A stretch of DNA of 64,000 bases from CAYTKU01 sp964550845 (GCA_964550845.1 CAZKAD010000001.1:1-64000); one strand, 5' to 3'; positions 24,165 through 34,019 are shown, counted from the first letter of the stretch. The notes: a model not told the origin generated them from the sequence alone. A program made the numbers and translations.

Positions 24165-27122
24165 ATGTCACAGCTCACAACAGGAACTGCGTATATTTTT
24201 TCATGGTTTGCGGAAGATGACGGAATGATCCATGCATTCGGAATGACTCCAGAAAACGAAACTGTTCACTTAATTATTCTCAACTTTACTCGATATTGTT
24301 ATATTGAATTACCTCCCGAAATTGACTGGGACAATCCAATTCATCAACGAAGTTTCCAAGAAGCTGTTGGATCAATGAATCAAGAAATTTATCCTCAACA
24401 AATGGTCTTTATGAAAAAGCATCGATTGTATCGAGCTCATATGGTCAAAACCGATCAAGGTTATCAACGATGTTTATTCCCTTATCTTTTTGTTTGTTTC
24501 AAAACGCAAAAGGCAATGATTGATTTCACTCGTCGAGTTAGTTGGGGAATCTATATTGAATCAATTGGAAGAAAAATTAATTTACGTTCGCATGAACAAG
24601 ACGCAAGTCCTTTTTTGCAACTCGCAGTTTGTCGCAACATCCCAATTACCGGTTGGATTGACTTCACTGGAGTGAAGCAATCCGATGACTGGAATAGCTC
24701 TTATTGTAAACATGAATATGTACTCAATTGGAATACACTGTCTGCTTCGAAAGACCAAAAATTGCTCAAGACTTTGCCCAAAGTTAAAATCGTTTCTTTT
24801 GATTGGGAGGCAAACTCAACCAATCATAATCGAATGCCAAATGAAAAGAAGCCCGGAGATGTCTTGTTTCAATGTTCGATGAGTGTGTTTGAACATGGAT
24901 CGGATAAAATCGAAAATCATCTTTTGACTCTTGGTTATCCTGATCCAGCGAAAGTAAGTGAAGGAAGAACCGATCCAGTCAAAATTCATCACTACGCAAC
25001 TGAAGCTGACATTTTGGAAGGATTTGCCAAAATGATCATTGAGCTCGATCCACAAGTGATTACCGGATACAATATCATGGGCTGGGATTTCAATTATATG
25101 ATTGCCCGCGCTAAACTAAACAATGTCTATCAATCATTTTCCCAATTTGGATACATCAAAGGAATGTCTGCGAAAGAAAAGAACATTACCTGGTCAAGCT
25201 CCGCATTTAGCAAACAAAGTTTTTCTTATCCTGCAATTGCCGGACGAATTATTATTGACATGCTTCCTGTGATTAAAAGAGGGTTTAAGTTTGCCAGTTA
25301 CACGTTGAGTAATGTTTCAGTTGAAATCCTCGGGCCGAATCAAACCAAGGATCCTCTCACTCCACAAGGCATTTTCAAATGCTTTCAAATTGGATCACCT
25401 GAGACACTATCGATAGTAGGCAAGTATTGTGTGAGAGATTCCGAAGTCACTTCGTTTCTGTTCCAAAAACTCAAGACTTGGGTTGACAGCTGTCAAATGT
25501 CAAGTATTATGGGTGTTCCGATCTTTGATCTTTCGACACAAGGACAACAAGTTAAGATTTACGCTCAAATTTATCGAGATTGTTTTCTTAAGAATACGGT
25601 CGTTGAAAAGAATGGCTATGTCTGTGAAAAAGACGAGAGTTATACCGGTGCAATCGTGTTGACACCTATTCCAGGTCTTCATGAAAATGTGGTTACGTTT
25701 GATTTCGCCAGTCTGTATCCATCAGTAATTGTGGAAAAGAATATTTGTTATTCGACTTGGGTGATTGATCCAAATATTCCAGATGAAGATTGTCACGTAC
25801 TTGAATGGGAGGATCATATTAATTGTCCTCATGATACCGAAAAAAGATCCGACAAAAAGAAAGTGATGTGTGCGAAACGTAAATATCGATTTCTTAAGAC
25901 TCCGCAAGGAATTTTGCCAAATATTCTCACGCGATTGACTGCTGAAAGAAAGAAAGTGAAGAAAGAGCTCGAGGGGGTTGAAGAAAAGGAGAAGGAAGAA
26001 AAAGATCCTATGTTGAAGAAAGATTTGAAGATGTATGCAACCATTCTTGACATGACTCAAATTGCAATTAAAACTGTATCCAATAGTATGTATGGTGTGA
26101 TGGGTGTTACCGAAGGCCGACTGCCTTTTATGCCAGGTGCAATGTCGACTACCGCTGGTGGTCGAGCTGCAATTATGAAAGCGAAGAAAATCATCCTTGA
26201 TCGTCATCCTGGCAAAGTTATTTATGGTGATACCGATTCGTTGATGTATATCTTCGATGATATGAAGCGTTTCGAAGATGAAAAGGGGAAGATCGATTAC
26301 AAAGCTCTTGAAAAGTTCTGCAACAAAGTGTCAGAGGAAATCTCTTGTCACTTTGCAAAACCGATGAAACTCGAATTTGAAAACATTGCGGAACAATTCT
26401 TTATTTTAACCAAGAAAAGATACATTTCAAAACTCAGTAATGGAAAAGTTAAAAAGCGAGGTATCATGTTAACTCGACGAGATAACGCCGCTTGCTCGAG
26501 AAAAGCTTATGAAGGATTGCTTAATCTTATCTTTCAAAAGGCACCCCTGGATAAAATTTTTGACTATATTGTTGAAGCTCTCAATCAAATCTATAGCCAT
26601 TATTACCCAAGCAAAGATTATGCAATCACAAAGAGTATCAAAGACATCGATACTTACAAAGTCAAAGCTCTTTCAACCGAACTAGTCGCTCGTCAACGAC
26701 AATTGAAGAATAAGTTTCTTCCTTATGTTGAACCAAACAATCCACAGGCCTCGAAGATCGAAGATGAATACAAATTTCGATCTTTGCCAGCCCATGTTCA
26801 GTTGGCTGAAACAATGAGATCAAGAGGGTCAATTGTTGAGTCTGGAAGTCGATTTGCTTATGTAGTGACTACTAAAGGTGGTCCTTCGGGAAAAATGTGG
26901 CAAAAGATCGAAAGTCTTGAATATTATTCTCGTCATCAGGGAATGATCAATTTAGATAGCAATTACTATGGCAAGGCCCTGATTAATCCGTTTGATGAAG
27001 TACTTCAAATCATGTTCCAACGACAAAATTTTACTAAACAACAACACAAAATTCGTCTGCAAAAATATGAGATGCTCCAAGAGCTGAAGAGATTGATGGC
27101 TCCTCAACTTATTGCTGAATAA
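24165..27122 (+). CDS. polB: Family B DNA polymerase
   Basis: 985 residues, the length seen in compact viral PolB. The exonuclease domain has ExoI as FDWEAN (Asp213, Glu215), ExoII as GYNIMGWDFNYM near 300 and ExoIII as YCVRDSEV near 422. The polymerase domain has motif A DFASLYPS near 513, motif B KTVSNSMYG near 635, motif C YGDTDS near 687 and the KKRY block. No intein or frameshift interrupts it. It replicates the viral genome with proofreading. ExoI reading DWE instead of the usual DIE is a small oddity. Confidence 0.97.
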   Translation: MSQLTTGTAYIFSWFAEDDGMIHAFGMTPENETVHLIILNFTRYCYIELPPEIDWDNPIHQRSFQEAVGSMNQEIYPQQMVFMKKHRLYRAHMVKTDQGYQRCLFPYLFVCFKTQKAMIDFTRRVSWGIYIESIGRKINLRSHEQDASPFLQLAVCRNIPITGWIDFTGVKQSDDWNSSYCKHEYVLNWNTLSASKDQKLLKTLPKVKIVSFDWEANSTNHNRMPNEKKPGDVLFQCSMSVFEHGSDKIENHLLTLGYPDPAKVSEGRTDPVKIHHYATEADILEGFAKMIIELDPQVITGYNIMGWDFNYMIARAKLNNVYQSFSQFGYIKGMSAKEKNITWSSSAFSKQSFSYPAIAGRIIIDMLPVIKRGFKFASYTLSNVSVEILGPNQTKDPLTPQGIFKCFQIGSPETLSIVGKYCVRDSEVTSFLFQKLKTWVDSCQMSSIMGVPIFDLSTQGQQVKIYAQIYRDCFLKNTVVEKNGYVCEKDESYTGAIVLTPIPGLHENVVTFDFASLYPSVIVEKNICYSTWVIDPNIPDEDCHVLEWEDHINCPHDTEKRSDKKKVMCAKRKYRFLKTPQGILPNILTRLTAERKKVKKELEGVEEKEKEEKDPMLKKDLKMYATILDMTQIAIKTVSNSMYGVMGVTEGRLPFMPGAMSTTAGGRAAIMKAKKIILDRHPGKVIYGDTDSLMYIFDDMKRFEDEKGKIDYKALEKFCNKVSEEISCHFAKPMKLEFENIAEQFFILTKKRYISKLSNGKVKKRGIMLTRRDNAACSRKAYEGLLNLIFQKAPLDKIFDYIVEALNQIYSHYYPSKDYAITKSIKDIDTYKVKALSTELVARQRQLKNKFLPYVEPNNPQASKIEDEYKFRSLPAHVQLAETMRSRGSIVESGSRFAYVVTTKGGPSGKMWQKIESLEYYSRHQGMINLDSNYYGKALINPFDEVLQIMFQRQNFTKQQHKIRLQKYEMLQELKRLMAPQLIAE

Positions 27123-27174
27123 TTTTCTTTTCGAAGAAAGTTTAACTTTTTTCTTTTTCTCGTTCAGAAAAAGA

Positions 27175-28401
27175 ATGGGTGCAATTACATCAAACAATAA
27201 ATTGACCGCAGCTGGAGCTCTCGATCTACAACAAAAACTTTACGAAGTTCGAGAAAGTCTCAAGCAGAAATTCAAATATTCTGAAATTAAGTATTCAGAT
27301 CTTGCTACAGATCCAGAAATATTTCGACAATATGAGGGTGGTCGATTCGAAATACATATTTTAGCCACTGTTAATAAGGGAGGAAAACCTTATGTTCTTC
27401 ACACCCTTCTTCCCGATTTACGTGACGTTGAAGGATACAAGAATATTTTTTTGAGTTACATTCAAATTATTGAACAAGTTCAGCCTTATGTTTCGAAAAC
27501 TTATCTCCCGGTGATGAAAGGATGGACTGTTATGAAGTATAACATTGACGATCATGATATTTTTCTCCCTGCAATTGTGTATGAACCATTTGTTATAACT
27601 GATTCAGTCGCAAGTTGGGAAAGCGCGGAATTAACACCATACAGCTGTCAAGATGTTTATCAATTTGCGATTAAATCATTTCAAACTTTGATTGTAACTA
27701 GAAATCTAAAAGCAGGTTGTCATTTCTCTCGATTTGCGACTTTCTTTGCTCTTAATGGAAAAGGACTTGTTATGCTTCCGGGCAAACCTTGTAACCAAGG
27801 AGCCAATAAATGTGATCAGGACTATTTTAATGATAAAAGTCCGGCTGCAATTGATGAAATTAATGATATTACTTATCTACTTATTCAATTGATGGTTGGA
27901 AATGGGGCAAATCAGTTCATCCAAAAAATAAGCTCTAACACTAATCAAATCAATCAAGGAAAACAATTTCTCTCGCAACATGTTGGAAAACTTTGTCAAT
28001 TGCTGCTCGAGCCTCTTCTCCAAACCGACATTTCAAATATCTATACTCCGGAAGCATATCTCGAGTATCTCCGATCGAAACCAGTTCTAGACATGTTCAC
28101 CAAAGTCAGTGGAATTGAACAGACAGACGAAGATGTGCAAAAAATTGCCCAAGATCTCGCGCTAATTAAATCTGTAAATCAAACTGCATTTCAAGAATAT
28201 TGTGGTTCTCGAGAACCTTTGAGAGAAGTACTCCGATCGATGTTGAAATGTCTCGGAGAAGCAGACAAAACTTTATCTGCGGATGAAAAAGTCAAATTGA
28301 TTAAGCAGATGATTTCAGATTCAAAAGTTAATCTTTTTGCCGTTTGCTACAAAGGCGAGGAACTCGAACAAGAAATATCCAATTTGGCAAACCAAGAATA
28401 A
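27175..28401 (+). CDS. Putative myristoylated kinase-like protein
   Basis: 408 residues from the ATG at 27175, giving MGAITSNN, a consensus N-myristoylation site (Gly2, Ser6); in-frame codons upstream start only with TTG. The body has the size of a protein kinase and a kinase-like flow (beta-rich N-lobe, YEPFVITD hinge-like segment near 135, helical C-lobe), but I see no glycine loop, HRD or DFG. It may be a decayed kinase fold paired with the pseudokinase that starts 55 bp downstream. It would lie on a membrane if acylated. Confidence 0.6.
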   Translation: MGAITSNNKLTAAGALDLQQKLYEVRESLKQKFKYSEIKYSDLATDPEIFRQYEGGRFEIHILATVNKGGKPYVLHTLLPDLRDVEGYKNIFLSYIQIIEQVQPYVSKTYLPVMKGWTVMKYNIDDHDIFLPAIVYEPFVITDSVASWESAELTPYSCQDVYQFAIKSFQTLIVTRNLKAGCHFSRFATFFALNGKGLVMLPGKPCNQGANKCDQDYFNDKSPAAIDEINDITYLLIQLMVGNGANQFIQKISSNTNQINQGKQFLSQHVGKLCQLLLEPLLQTDISNIYTPEAYLEYLRSKPVLDMFTKVSGIEQTDEDVQKIAQDLALIKSVNQTAFQEYCGSREPLREVLRSMLKCLGEADKTLSADEKVKLIKQMISDSKVNLFAVCYKGEELEQEISNLANQE

Positions 28402-28456
28402 TAATCTAGCAAAAAATTCAACTTTTTCTTTTTCTTTTCTTTCCAGAAAAGAAATC

Positions 28457-30109
28457 ATGGCGAATGTAAGTATTTACGATCTTTCTTTCAAAGGAAAGGA
28501 AAAACAGACCGGATGGTTTGGAGGAGAAACAATCGCAGAAATTGACTCTGGACTCCAAATTACAAGCAAACAAGTCCTTCCGAATGAACAAATCTACAAG
28601 GCAGTGAAAAAAGTTCCTTCTGATAAGACTCTTCCAGATGACTTTGTTGTCCAAGTTTTTTTTACCTTTGATGAACAAAGCTTTATTCGAAACAAGAATG
28701 CTGTCCGAATGATGAAGAAAATCAGTGACAATATGGCACCAAACGGATTTTATTCAATGCCCTCGTTACCTTTTGTCTATTCTTTCTATCCAAATGATCG
28801 TCAAGTGAATCAAAGGACCAATACTACCTACGCAATCATGAAACCTATCCCAATGTGGAGGCATATTCTCGACACTTCAACGCGAAAATTCCACTGGTTT
28901 ATGTTCAATGCGCTTTCCACTTTGTTCTATCTTCACAAGCTCGGAATCATTCACCGAAATATCTCTCCCGACAGTGTCTACTTTGTAACTGACTCGAATG
29001 ATAATCCTTCGATTTTTATTCATAATTTTGCTTCTGCTTGCTGGATGAATGATCAAACCGATTTAACCCAGATTGTGAAGTGTAATGAAACTGCTCCACT
29101 CCTCGACTACATCGATCCAGTCCTTCTTCCGAAGAGTCGAGTTCAACTTCAAAAGCTGCAACAACAAGCAGCGAGTAATTTGAGTGAGGCAAGAAAAAAG
29201 GAACTTATTGGTCAAATTGACCAGGCTCAGGCAGAATTCAATAAGAAAAAGAATGATTTCAATGCGGCTGGAAAAGGAAATCAGATCCAGAATGACCCCA
29301 GTATGAAAGTGTTAAGGGAAAAAATTGGTAGATTGAGGGGAGAACTTGGCGGAGCTCCTCCGCGAGATGTACGTGATAATCAGGCGACTTATGCTCCATT
29401 CACTGACAAGTCTGATGTCTACGCAATGGGAATGTTATTTTACCAAATTGTGACACAAGGAATTGGTTATGAAAACCAAAATCGTGATCCTTGGGATGAA
29501 GCTCTCGCTTCAAATATTGATTTTCCTCAAAATCAAGACAAGATTTATGCCTCAAGAAAATTGAGATTATCGCGATCAAATCTTGATGCCAGACTCCAAA
29601 ATTTAATTCTCAAGATGATTCACCCAAATCCAGCACAACGCTGTGATGCTGAAGAGGGTCTTTTACAATTGATTGTTTCCGCGCCTGGTGCAATTGAGGA
29701 AAAAGTTGCCCAATTTAGAATCTCAAATATGGAAGGAGAGCCACAACGAGCAATTATGAGATTTCTTGGATCTCAATCTCATCCAGAAATTCCCAATTCG
29801 AACGAAGGTACGTTGGCTAAAAGAATGCAATTAAAATGGTCAGACATCGATCAACAAATTCAAAACAGTGAAGAGGCTGCGAATAAGTATGGTTCGATTC
29901 GAGAGCGAAAATTTAGTCCTGAACAACAAGGATCTTCATGGGGACAAGGTTTTTATAAGGCCGGTTTGGCTGCTGCACCTCTCGCAGTACCAGCCGCCGT
30001 AGCTGTATTTAATCCATTTGCTGCAGGTGCAATGGTTGCCGGAGCGGGTTTAATCAAAGTTCACGATCGGTTTCAACAGAAATTGTCACAACGATGGAGA
30101 AAAGGATAA
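28457..30109 (+). CDS. Large pseudokinase with C-terminal hydrophobic tail
   Basis: 550 residues from the ATG at 28457. A kinase-like core is visible: a LHKLGIIHRNISPDSVYF catalytic loop near residue 160 with Asn for the catalytic Asp of HRD, IHNFA in place of DFG near 187, and SDVYAMGMLFYQIVTQG (the helix F block) near 318. Between them lies an inserted Gln/Lys-rich coiled coil (about 225-290). The C-terminus is hydrophobic and Ala/Gly-rich (about 500-530). Loss of both Asp residues argues for a scaffold rather than an enzyme. Confidence 0.75.
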   Translation: MANVSIYDLSFKGKEKQTGWFGGETIAEIDSGLQITSKQVLPNEQIYKAVKKVPSDKTLPDDFVVQVFFTFDEQSFIRNKNAVRMMKKISDNMAPNGFYSMPSLPFVYSFYPNDRQVNQRTNTTYAIMKPIPMWRHILDTSTRKFHWFMFNALSTLFYLHKLGIIHRNISPDSVYFVTDSNDNPSIFIHNFASACWMNDQTDLTQIVKCNETAPLLDYIDPVLLPKSRVQLQKLQQQAASNLSEARKKELIGQIDQAQAEFNKKKNDFNAAGKGNQIQNDPSMKVLREKIGRLRGELGGAPPRDVRDNQATYAPFTDKSDVYAMGMLFYQIVTQGIGYENQNRDPWDEALASNIDFPQNQDKIYASRKLRLSRSNLDARLQNLILKMIHPNPAQRCDAEEGLLQLIVSAPGAIEEKVAQFRISNMEGEPQRAIMRFLGSQSHPEIPNSNEGTLAKRMQLKWSDIDQQIQNSEEAANKYGSIRERKFSPEQQGSSWGQGFYKAGLAAAPLAVPAAVAVFNPFAAGAMVAGAGLIKVHDRFQQKLSQRWRKG

Positions 30110-30110
30110 T

Positions 30111-30175
30111 GTTCCGAAAGACTCTTTGAAGTGGTTAAACGTCCGAAGAACTCTTTGAAGTGGTTAAACGTCCCA
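30111..30175. repeat. 29-bp tandem hairpin repeat, 2 copies
   Basis: Two copies of a unit containing GAACTCTTTGAAGTGGTTAA and ACGTCC, followed by a third partial one. It is related to the unit at 1-88 (shared ACTCTTTGAA block) and belongs to the TTAAAC family. Confidence 0.8.
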
Positions 30176-30221
30176 TAGACCAATTAAAAGAAAAGTCATC
30201 TTTTTAAACGAAAACTAAGTG

Positions 30222-30560
30222 ATGGCCGAGAACGTTGATTTTACTGAGATTAACAAACATATTGTTGCAATCACATCTCTTCGAAATCAATTGTCAAAAT
30301 CGGAGAAAATTGATGAGATTACCAAGATCCGTAATCAAATCCTTGAGATCGAGGTCAAAATTTTGACCGAACGAGAAAAAGGCTTGAAGAATCTTCAAGT
30401 TCGAAAGGAACAGTTACTCCAGAAGACTGCACAGCTTCAAATCGAACTCGATAATTCAAAGACTGAACTCGACTCATTAAATCTTCAAATTACTGCTCAA
30501 ACTGACCGATATCGAAACTCGATCATGAAGCGTATGTTTGACCTTGAAAATGACAAGTAA
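30222..30560 (+). CDS. Small coiled-coil protein
   Basis: 112 residues from the ATG at 30222 (MAENVDFTEI). Nearly the entire chain is predicted coiled coil, with heptads of Leu/Ile and many Lys, Glu and Gln (residues 10-100). It precedes the RNR small-subunit gene by 56 bp. A structural role is plausible; no family is recognised. Confidence 0.7.
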   Translation: MAENVDFTEINKHIVAITSLRNQLSKSEKIDEITKIRNQILEIEVKILTEREKGLKNLQVRKEQLLQKTAQLQIELDNSKTELDSLNLQITAQTDRYRNSIMKRMFDLENDK

Positions 30561-30616
30561 AAATTGTGAATGGACGAAAAATTGAGTTCCATTTTTCTTC
30601 CTCTCAAAAAGAAACC

Positions 30617-31594
30617 ATGCAACTCCTCGCCGAACCAAAAAATAAGTTTGATCTTTTTACCATTAAGTACCCAAAGATTGAAGAGTTTGGTAACAAACAA
30701 CTTTCAATGATGTGGCTTCCAGGGGAAATTTCATATGATAAAGATCGTCAGCACTTCGAGGAGTTGAAGGATGAAAGAATTCGTCATATTTTGAAGCGCA
30801 TTATTGGTTTTTTCTTTACCAGTGATGGAATTGTATTCGCCAATCTTGATGAAAATTTCACAGAGGAGTTCAAGGCTCCAGAAATGAAATATCTTTTTGC
30901 AGCGATTTCAGCAATTGAAAGTATTCATGCAAAGTCGTACGGATTTCAACTCGATTCTCTAATTACAAATGTTGAAGAGAAACAAGAAATTATGGATGCA
31001 ATTGTAAATATTCCATCGATTCGGAAGATGGCTGAATTTGCTATTAAATACATGGACCAGAGTCATCCTCTGGTTAATCGAATGGTTGCTTTTCTTTGTA
31101 TTGAAGGCATTTTCTTTTCATCGCCATTTGCATTTATCTTTTGGATTCGAAAGTATATGCCGAAGAAATTCCCTGGAATCGTGGCAGCCAACGATTTTAT
31201 TTCGAGAGATGAGAATCTCCACTGTGAAGCAAATGCTTACGTAATTAATCTCTTTGCTGAAGAAGGACAACTTGATTTCAAAAATGCTGAAAAAGTATTC
31301 AGAGAAGCGACACAAATTGCAATTGAGTTTGCCGAGGATACTTTCCCGAATGATCTTCTCGGAATGACCGCAGCAATGATGATTACTCATATTAAATTTG
31401 TTGCCAATCGGTGGGCTCAAATTATCGGTTTGAAACGTCTGTATGATGAGGCTCAAAAAACTCCTTTTACTTTTATGGATAACATTGCTTTGACCAAGAA
31501 AGACAATATGTTTGAATCTCAAACTCTAACTGATTATCAAGGTGCACCAAATATGGAAGTTCACTTTGATTATTCATCAGCAGAGAACTTCTAA
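30617..31594 (+). CDS. Ribonucleotide reductase small subunit (R2)
   Basis: 325 residues from the ATG at 30617 (MQLLAEPKNK). The class I R2 iron ligands and radical Tyr are recognisable: the FFTSDGIVFANL helix, AIESIHAKSY (Glu, His and the radical Tyr), IEGIFFSSPFAFIFW and NDFISRDENLHCEA (Glu, His). With a large subunit it reduces ribonucleotides to deoxyribonucleotides for viral DNA synthesis. The large-subunit gene is not in the window. Confidence 0.95.
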   Translation: MQLLAEPKNKFDLFTIKYPKIEEFGNKQLSMMWLPGEISYDKDRQHFEELKDERIRHILKRIIGFFFTSDGIVFANLDENFTEEFKAPEMKYLFAAISAIESIHAKSYGFQLDSLITNVEEKQEIMDAIVNIPSIRKMAEFAIKYMDQSHPLVNRMVAFLCIEGIFFSSPFAFIFWIRKYMPKKFPGIVAANDFISRDENLHCEANAYVINLFAEEGQLDFKNAEKVFREATQIAIEFAEDTFPNDLLGMTAAMMITHIKFVANRWAQIIGLKRLYDEAQKTPFTFMDNIALTKKDNMFESQTLTDYQGAPNMEVHFDYSSAENF

Positions 31595-31658
31595 GATTCG
31601 TGAATAAGAAATTACAATCTTTTCGAAAAAAAATAAAATCTTCCTCATACAAAATCTC

Positions 31659-31859
31659 ATGCATACCCCGATCGCTCTCGTTCTCGCTGTTGCTGCTGCA
31701 ATCTCGTTGGTGATCAATCTCTATTATGTTGAGAAGGATCCCGCCAAAGCTAGAAAAGCTTTGATTGCTGCCGTAGTTTTGCTCGCCGTCTTGGCTCTTG
31801 TGTTGGTTCACAAGAAGTTCGGTAAGATGATGATGGGTCCTAGCTATGACATTATGTAA
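31659..31859 (+). CDS. Small two-helix membrane protein
   Basis: 66 residues with two hydrophobic segments (about 4-23 and 34-52) separated by a basic loop (VEKDPAKARK). Ala/Val/Leu-rich; GC content is higher here than around it because of the Ala codons. A virion membrane component is possible; no family is recognised. Confidence 0.75.
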   Translation: MHTPIALVLAVAAAISLVINLYYVEKDPAKARKALIAAVVLLAVLALVLVHKKFGKMMMGPSYDIM

Positions 31860-31894
31860 TTAGATATTGAATATTGGATATTGAATATAAATTT

Positions 31895-31910
31895 CGAAAA
31901 TTGATTTCTT
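31895..31910 (+). promoter_or_regulatory. AAAATTGATTT promoter-like element
   Basis: CGAAAATTGATTTCTTAATC lies about 70 bp upstream of the RING-protein ATG at 31969. Confidence 0.4.
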
Positions 31911-31968
31911 AATCAATCAATAATCAAACTTATTAGGAGTTTGATTATCTTTTCAAAAAGTAAAGGTT

Positions 31969-32499
31969 ATGAATGATGCAGCCAATGATATTTGTATTAT
32001 TTGTCTGTCTCGCAAAGGTATAGCTAAATATTGTACACATTTCTATTGTGATATTTGTCTGAGAGAAATGTGCACAATTCGTCTTCAACATCATCAAAAA
32101 TGTGGATGTGCAATTCCAGGTTGTATTGAATACGACCAAAAACAAATTGATGCTATTCTTGACAATGAAGGCAAAACTGCACAAATTGAAGCTTATCTTC
32201 GACAACATGGACAAAAATGTACAAAGTGTCACGAATGGGTAACCAAAGGTGATGGATGTAACTTTGTTAATTGTCGCTGTGGGTTATCATGGGATTGGCG
32301 TCATGGACCTCCAGATTTTGTTAATCAGACTTCTCCCTCTTCTTGGTGTTTTCGATGGTTTCGAGATGATACAAAAATTTTACTCGGGCAATTAAGTACG
32401 ACTACGCTCAAAATGATTGAGCAAGAACTTACATTGCATACATCGAATAGAAGAGAATATTCAACTCGAAATATTCTTGAACATCTTAAGAAGTTGTAA
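31969..32499 (+). CDS. RBR-like RING E3 ubiquitin ligase candidate
   Basis: 176 residues. A RING-like N-terminus (CIICLSRKGIAKYCTHFYCD, then CLREM) is followed by a Cys-rich middle and by KCTKCHEW...GDGCNFVNCRCG near residue 85. The latter matches the IBR/RING2 pattern of RBR ligases, in which the Cys after Gly in GC(N/M)xxxC accepts ubiquitin. It is shorter than cellular RBR proteins. It could ubiquitinate host or viral proteins; substrates are unknown. Confidence 0.68.
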   Translation: MNDAANDICIICLSRKGIAKYCTHFYCDICLREMCTIRLQHHQKCGCAIPGCIEYDQKQIDAILDNEGKTAQIEAYLRQHGQKCTKCHEWVTKGDGCNFVNCRCGLSWDWRHGPPDFVNQTSPSSWCFRWFRDDTKILLGQLSTTTLKMIEQELTLHTSNRREYSTRNILEHLKKL

Positions 32500-32533
32500 T
32501 TCACAAAGTCACCTTCTGAGGTGACTTTGTGAA
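32500..32533. terminator. 15-bp spacer hairpin
   Basis: Perfect stem with CACAAAGTCACCT on the left and AGGTGACTTTGTG on the right plus two flanking pairs, loop TCTG. It begins at the stop codon of the RING gene, so it is a good candidate for its transcript end. Confidence 0.65.
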
Positions 32534-32606
32534 ACTCTTTTTTGAGAAAAATGAGTTTTTTCTTTATCGAGAAGGGAAAATTTGCTCATCAACTTTTCAA
32601 TCAGAA

Positions 32607-33056
32607 ATGAATCGAAATTTAGAGGCACTCCATCTAAAACCAACCTCGGCAGGCGTTCTTCTTGTTGCAAAGCATCACATTTTATTCGTCAAAGAAAAAT
32701 CTTCAGACAAATGGGGACTTCCAAAAGGAAGTATTCAAAAAGATGAGTCAAAAGTCGATTGCTGGAAAAGAGAATTGAAAGAAGAAACTCAAATCGACAT
32801 CGATCTTTATAAATATCGTGTTATCTGGAACAAAAGGATTAATAGATACATTATTTACACTGTCATTCTATCAATTGACAATGAGACGTTCAACAAAATG
32901 AAAGCTCAAGAGTCGAAAAGCGAGGAGATTAACCAAGTTGAATGGATCAAGATTGGTGAAATCCCTACTAACGTATACGATTCATTGAATTCAACGGCGA
33001 GGACTGCTATTTTTAGTATAAATCATCCATCATCACGCTCTTTTCGAAGAGAATGA
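32607..33056 (+). CDS. Nudix hydrolase
   Basis: 149 residues from the ATG at 32607; 26 codons upstream are open but start at GTG within the hairpin. The Nudix box is complete: GSIQKDE (Gly41) through RELKEET, fitting Gx5Ex7REUxEExGU except for Gln in place of the last Gly. Viral Nudix proteins of this size include mRNA decapping enzymes (poxvirus D9/D10, ASFV g5R), but other nucleotide substrates are equally possible. Confidence 0.85.
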   Translation: MNRNLEALHLKPTSAGVLLVAKHHILFVKEKSSDKWGLPKGSIQKDESKVDCWKRELKEETQIDIDLYKYRVIWNKRINRYIIYTVILSIDNETFNKMKAQESKSEEINQVEWIKIGEIPTNVYDSLNSTARTAIFSINHPSSRSFRRE

Positions 33057-33170
33057 ATCTATCAATTTGAAGAAAATTGATCTGCAAAAATTAACTTAAT
33101 ATAAAAACCTACCCGAAGGGATCTCGTTTTTCGGTTAAAGAGTTTTTCACTATTTGTACAGAGTTAAAGA

Positions 33171-34019
33171 ATGGTTCCCGCTCCCTTCAAAAGGTACACC
33201 ATTACTTTTACTGTGGCAACCAACTGGACTATTAATCATGTTCTTTTCTTCTGGAAACATGACTTTCCAAAAATACAAGACATGTCAAATGTTCCTCTTG
33301 GTACAATTCTTTCATTGAAATACAAAGATGAAAATGGCCATGTTCATCATCGAGGTCATGGAAAGAGCAATGATAAATGTTTTTCTAATACTACTTCTGT
33401 GAATGTTTTTGTTGGAAAAGTTATCAATGTTAAACTTCCATCATTCGGTAAGATTCAAATTACCGGATGTCTCGAGGAGAGTCAAGCATATAAGGGAGTT
33501 CATGCAATTTGGAAAGCAATTCAAGCAATCGAAGAAAAGAATCCTGGTTTTTGTAAATTACCTCCAGATGAACCACCAAAAATTATTTTCAATCCCGTGA
33601 TGAACAATGTGAGTGTAAATATTGGTTTTGAAGTGAATCGACAAAAGTTACAGACATTCTTGTATAGATGCAAAGAAATGGATTTCATTCTTCCGACCAA
33701 AGATGAGAGATATGCAGGAACAAAAGTAGAGACAAAAATTCAAGACATTTCTCATATTCCGCTGGTTAAACAAAGATTTCTCCAAGGAAAATGGTATTCT
33801 TCAAATGCGACCATGAATGACTTTCTAGCTCTCTTGAATGCAAAAAGTCGAAAAGAAGAGAGTCGAAAGACTCATCAACATGTCATTCTTATTTTTCATT
33901 CAGGTAAATTGATTTATATTGCTCCTCGATTTGAACTAATGCCGAAATTCTATGACTTTTTCCTCAAGCTCCTTCATGAGCATCGAAATGAAATTGAAGA
34001 AACTTGTCAAGCGCATTAA
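33171..34019 (+). CDS. TBP-like transcription factor
   Basis: 282 residues. Two diverged TBP half-repeats can be traced: the first has FSNTTSVNVFVGKVINVKLP and GKIQITGC near residue 105, the second has a VSVNIGFEVNRQKLQTFLYR strand-helix near 147 and HVILIFHSGKLIYIAP near 243. KIQITG and IFHSGKLI are the characteristic TBP strand blocks as found in the divergent TBP-like proteins of large DNA viruses. It would help recruit the viral RNA polymerase. It is longer than cellular TBP core (about 180). Confidence 0.68.
   Translation: MVPAPFKRYTITFTVATNWTINHVLFFWKHDFPKIQDMSNVPLGTILSLKYKDENGHVHHRGHGKSNDKCFSNTTSVNVFVGKVINVKLPSFGKIQITGCLEESQAYKGVHAIWKAIQAIEEKNPGFCKLPPDEPPKIIFNPVMNNVSVNIGFEVNRQKLQTFLYRCKEMDFILPTKDERYAGTKVETKIQDISHIPLVKQRFLQGKWYSSNATMNDFLALLNAKSRKEESRKTHQHVILIFHSGKLIYIAPRFELMPKFYDFFLKLLHEHRNEIEETCQAH

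Noticed and set aside
24165..27122. Intein in DNA polymerase
   Set aside because: PolB often has inteins in giant viruses, but all motifs here are contiguous and the length is normal.
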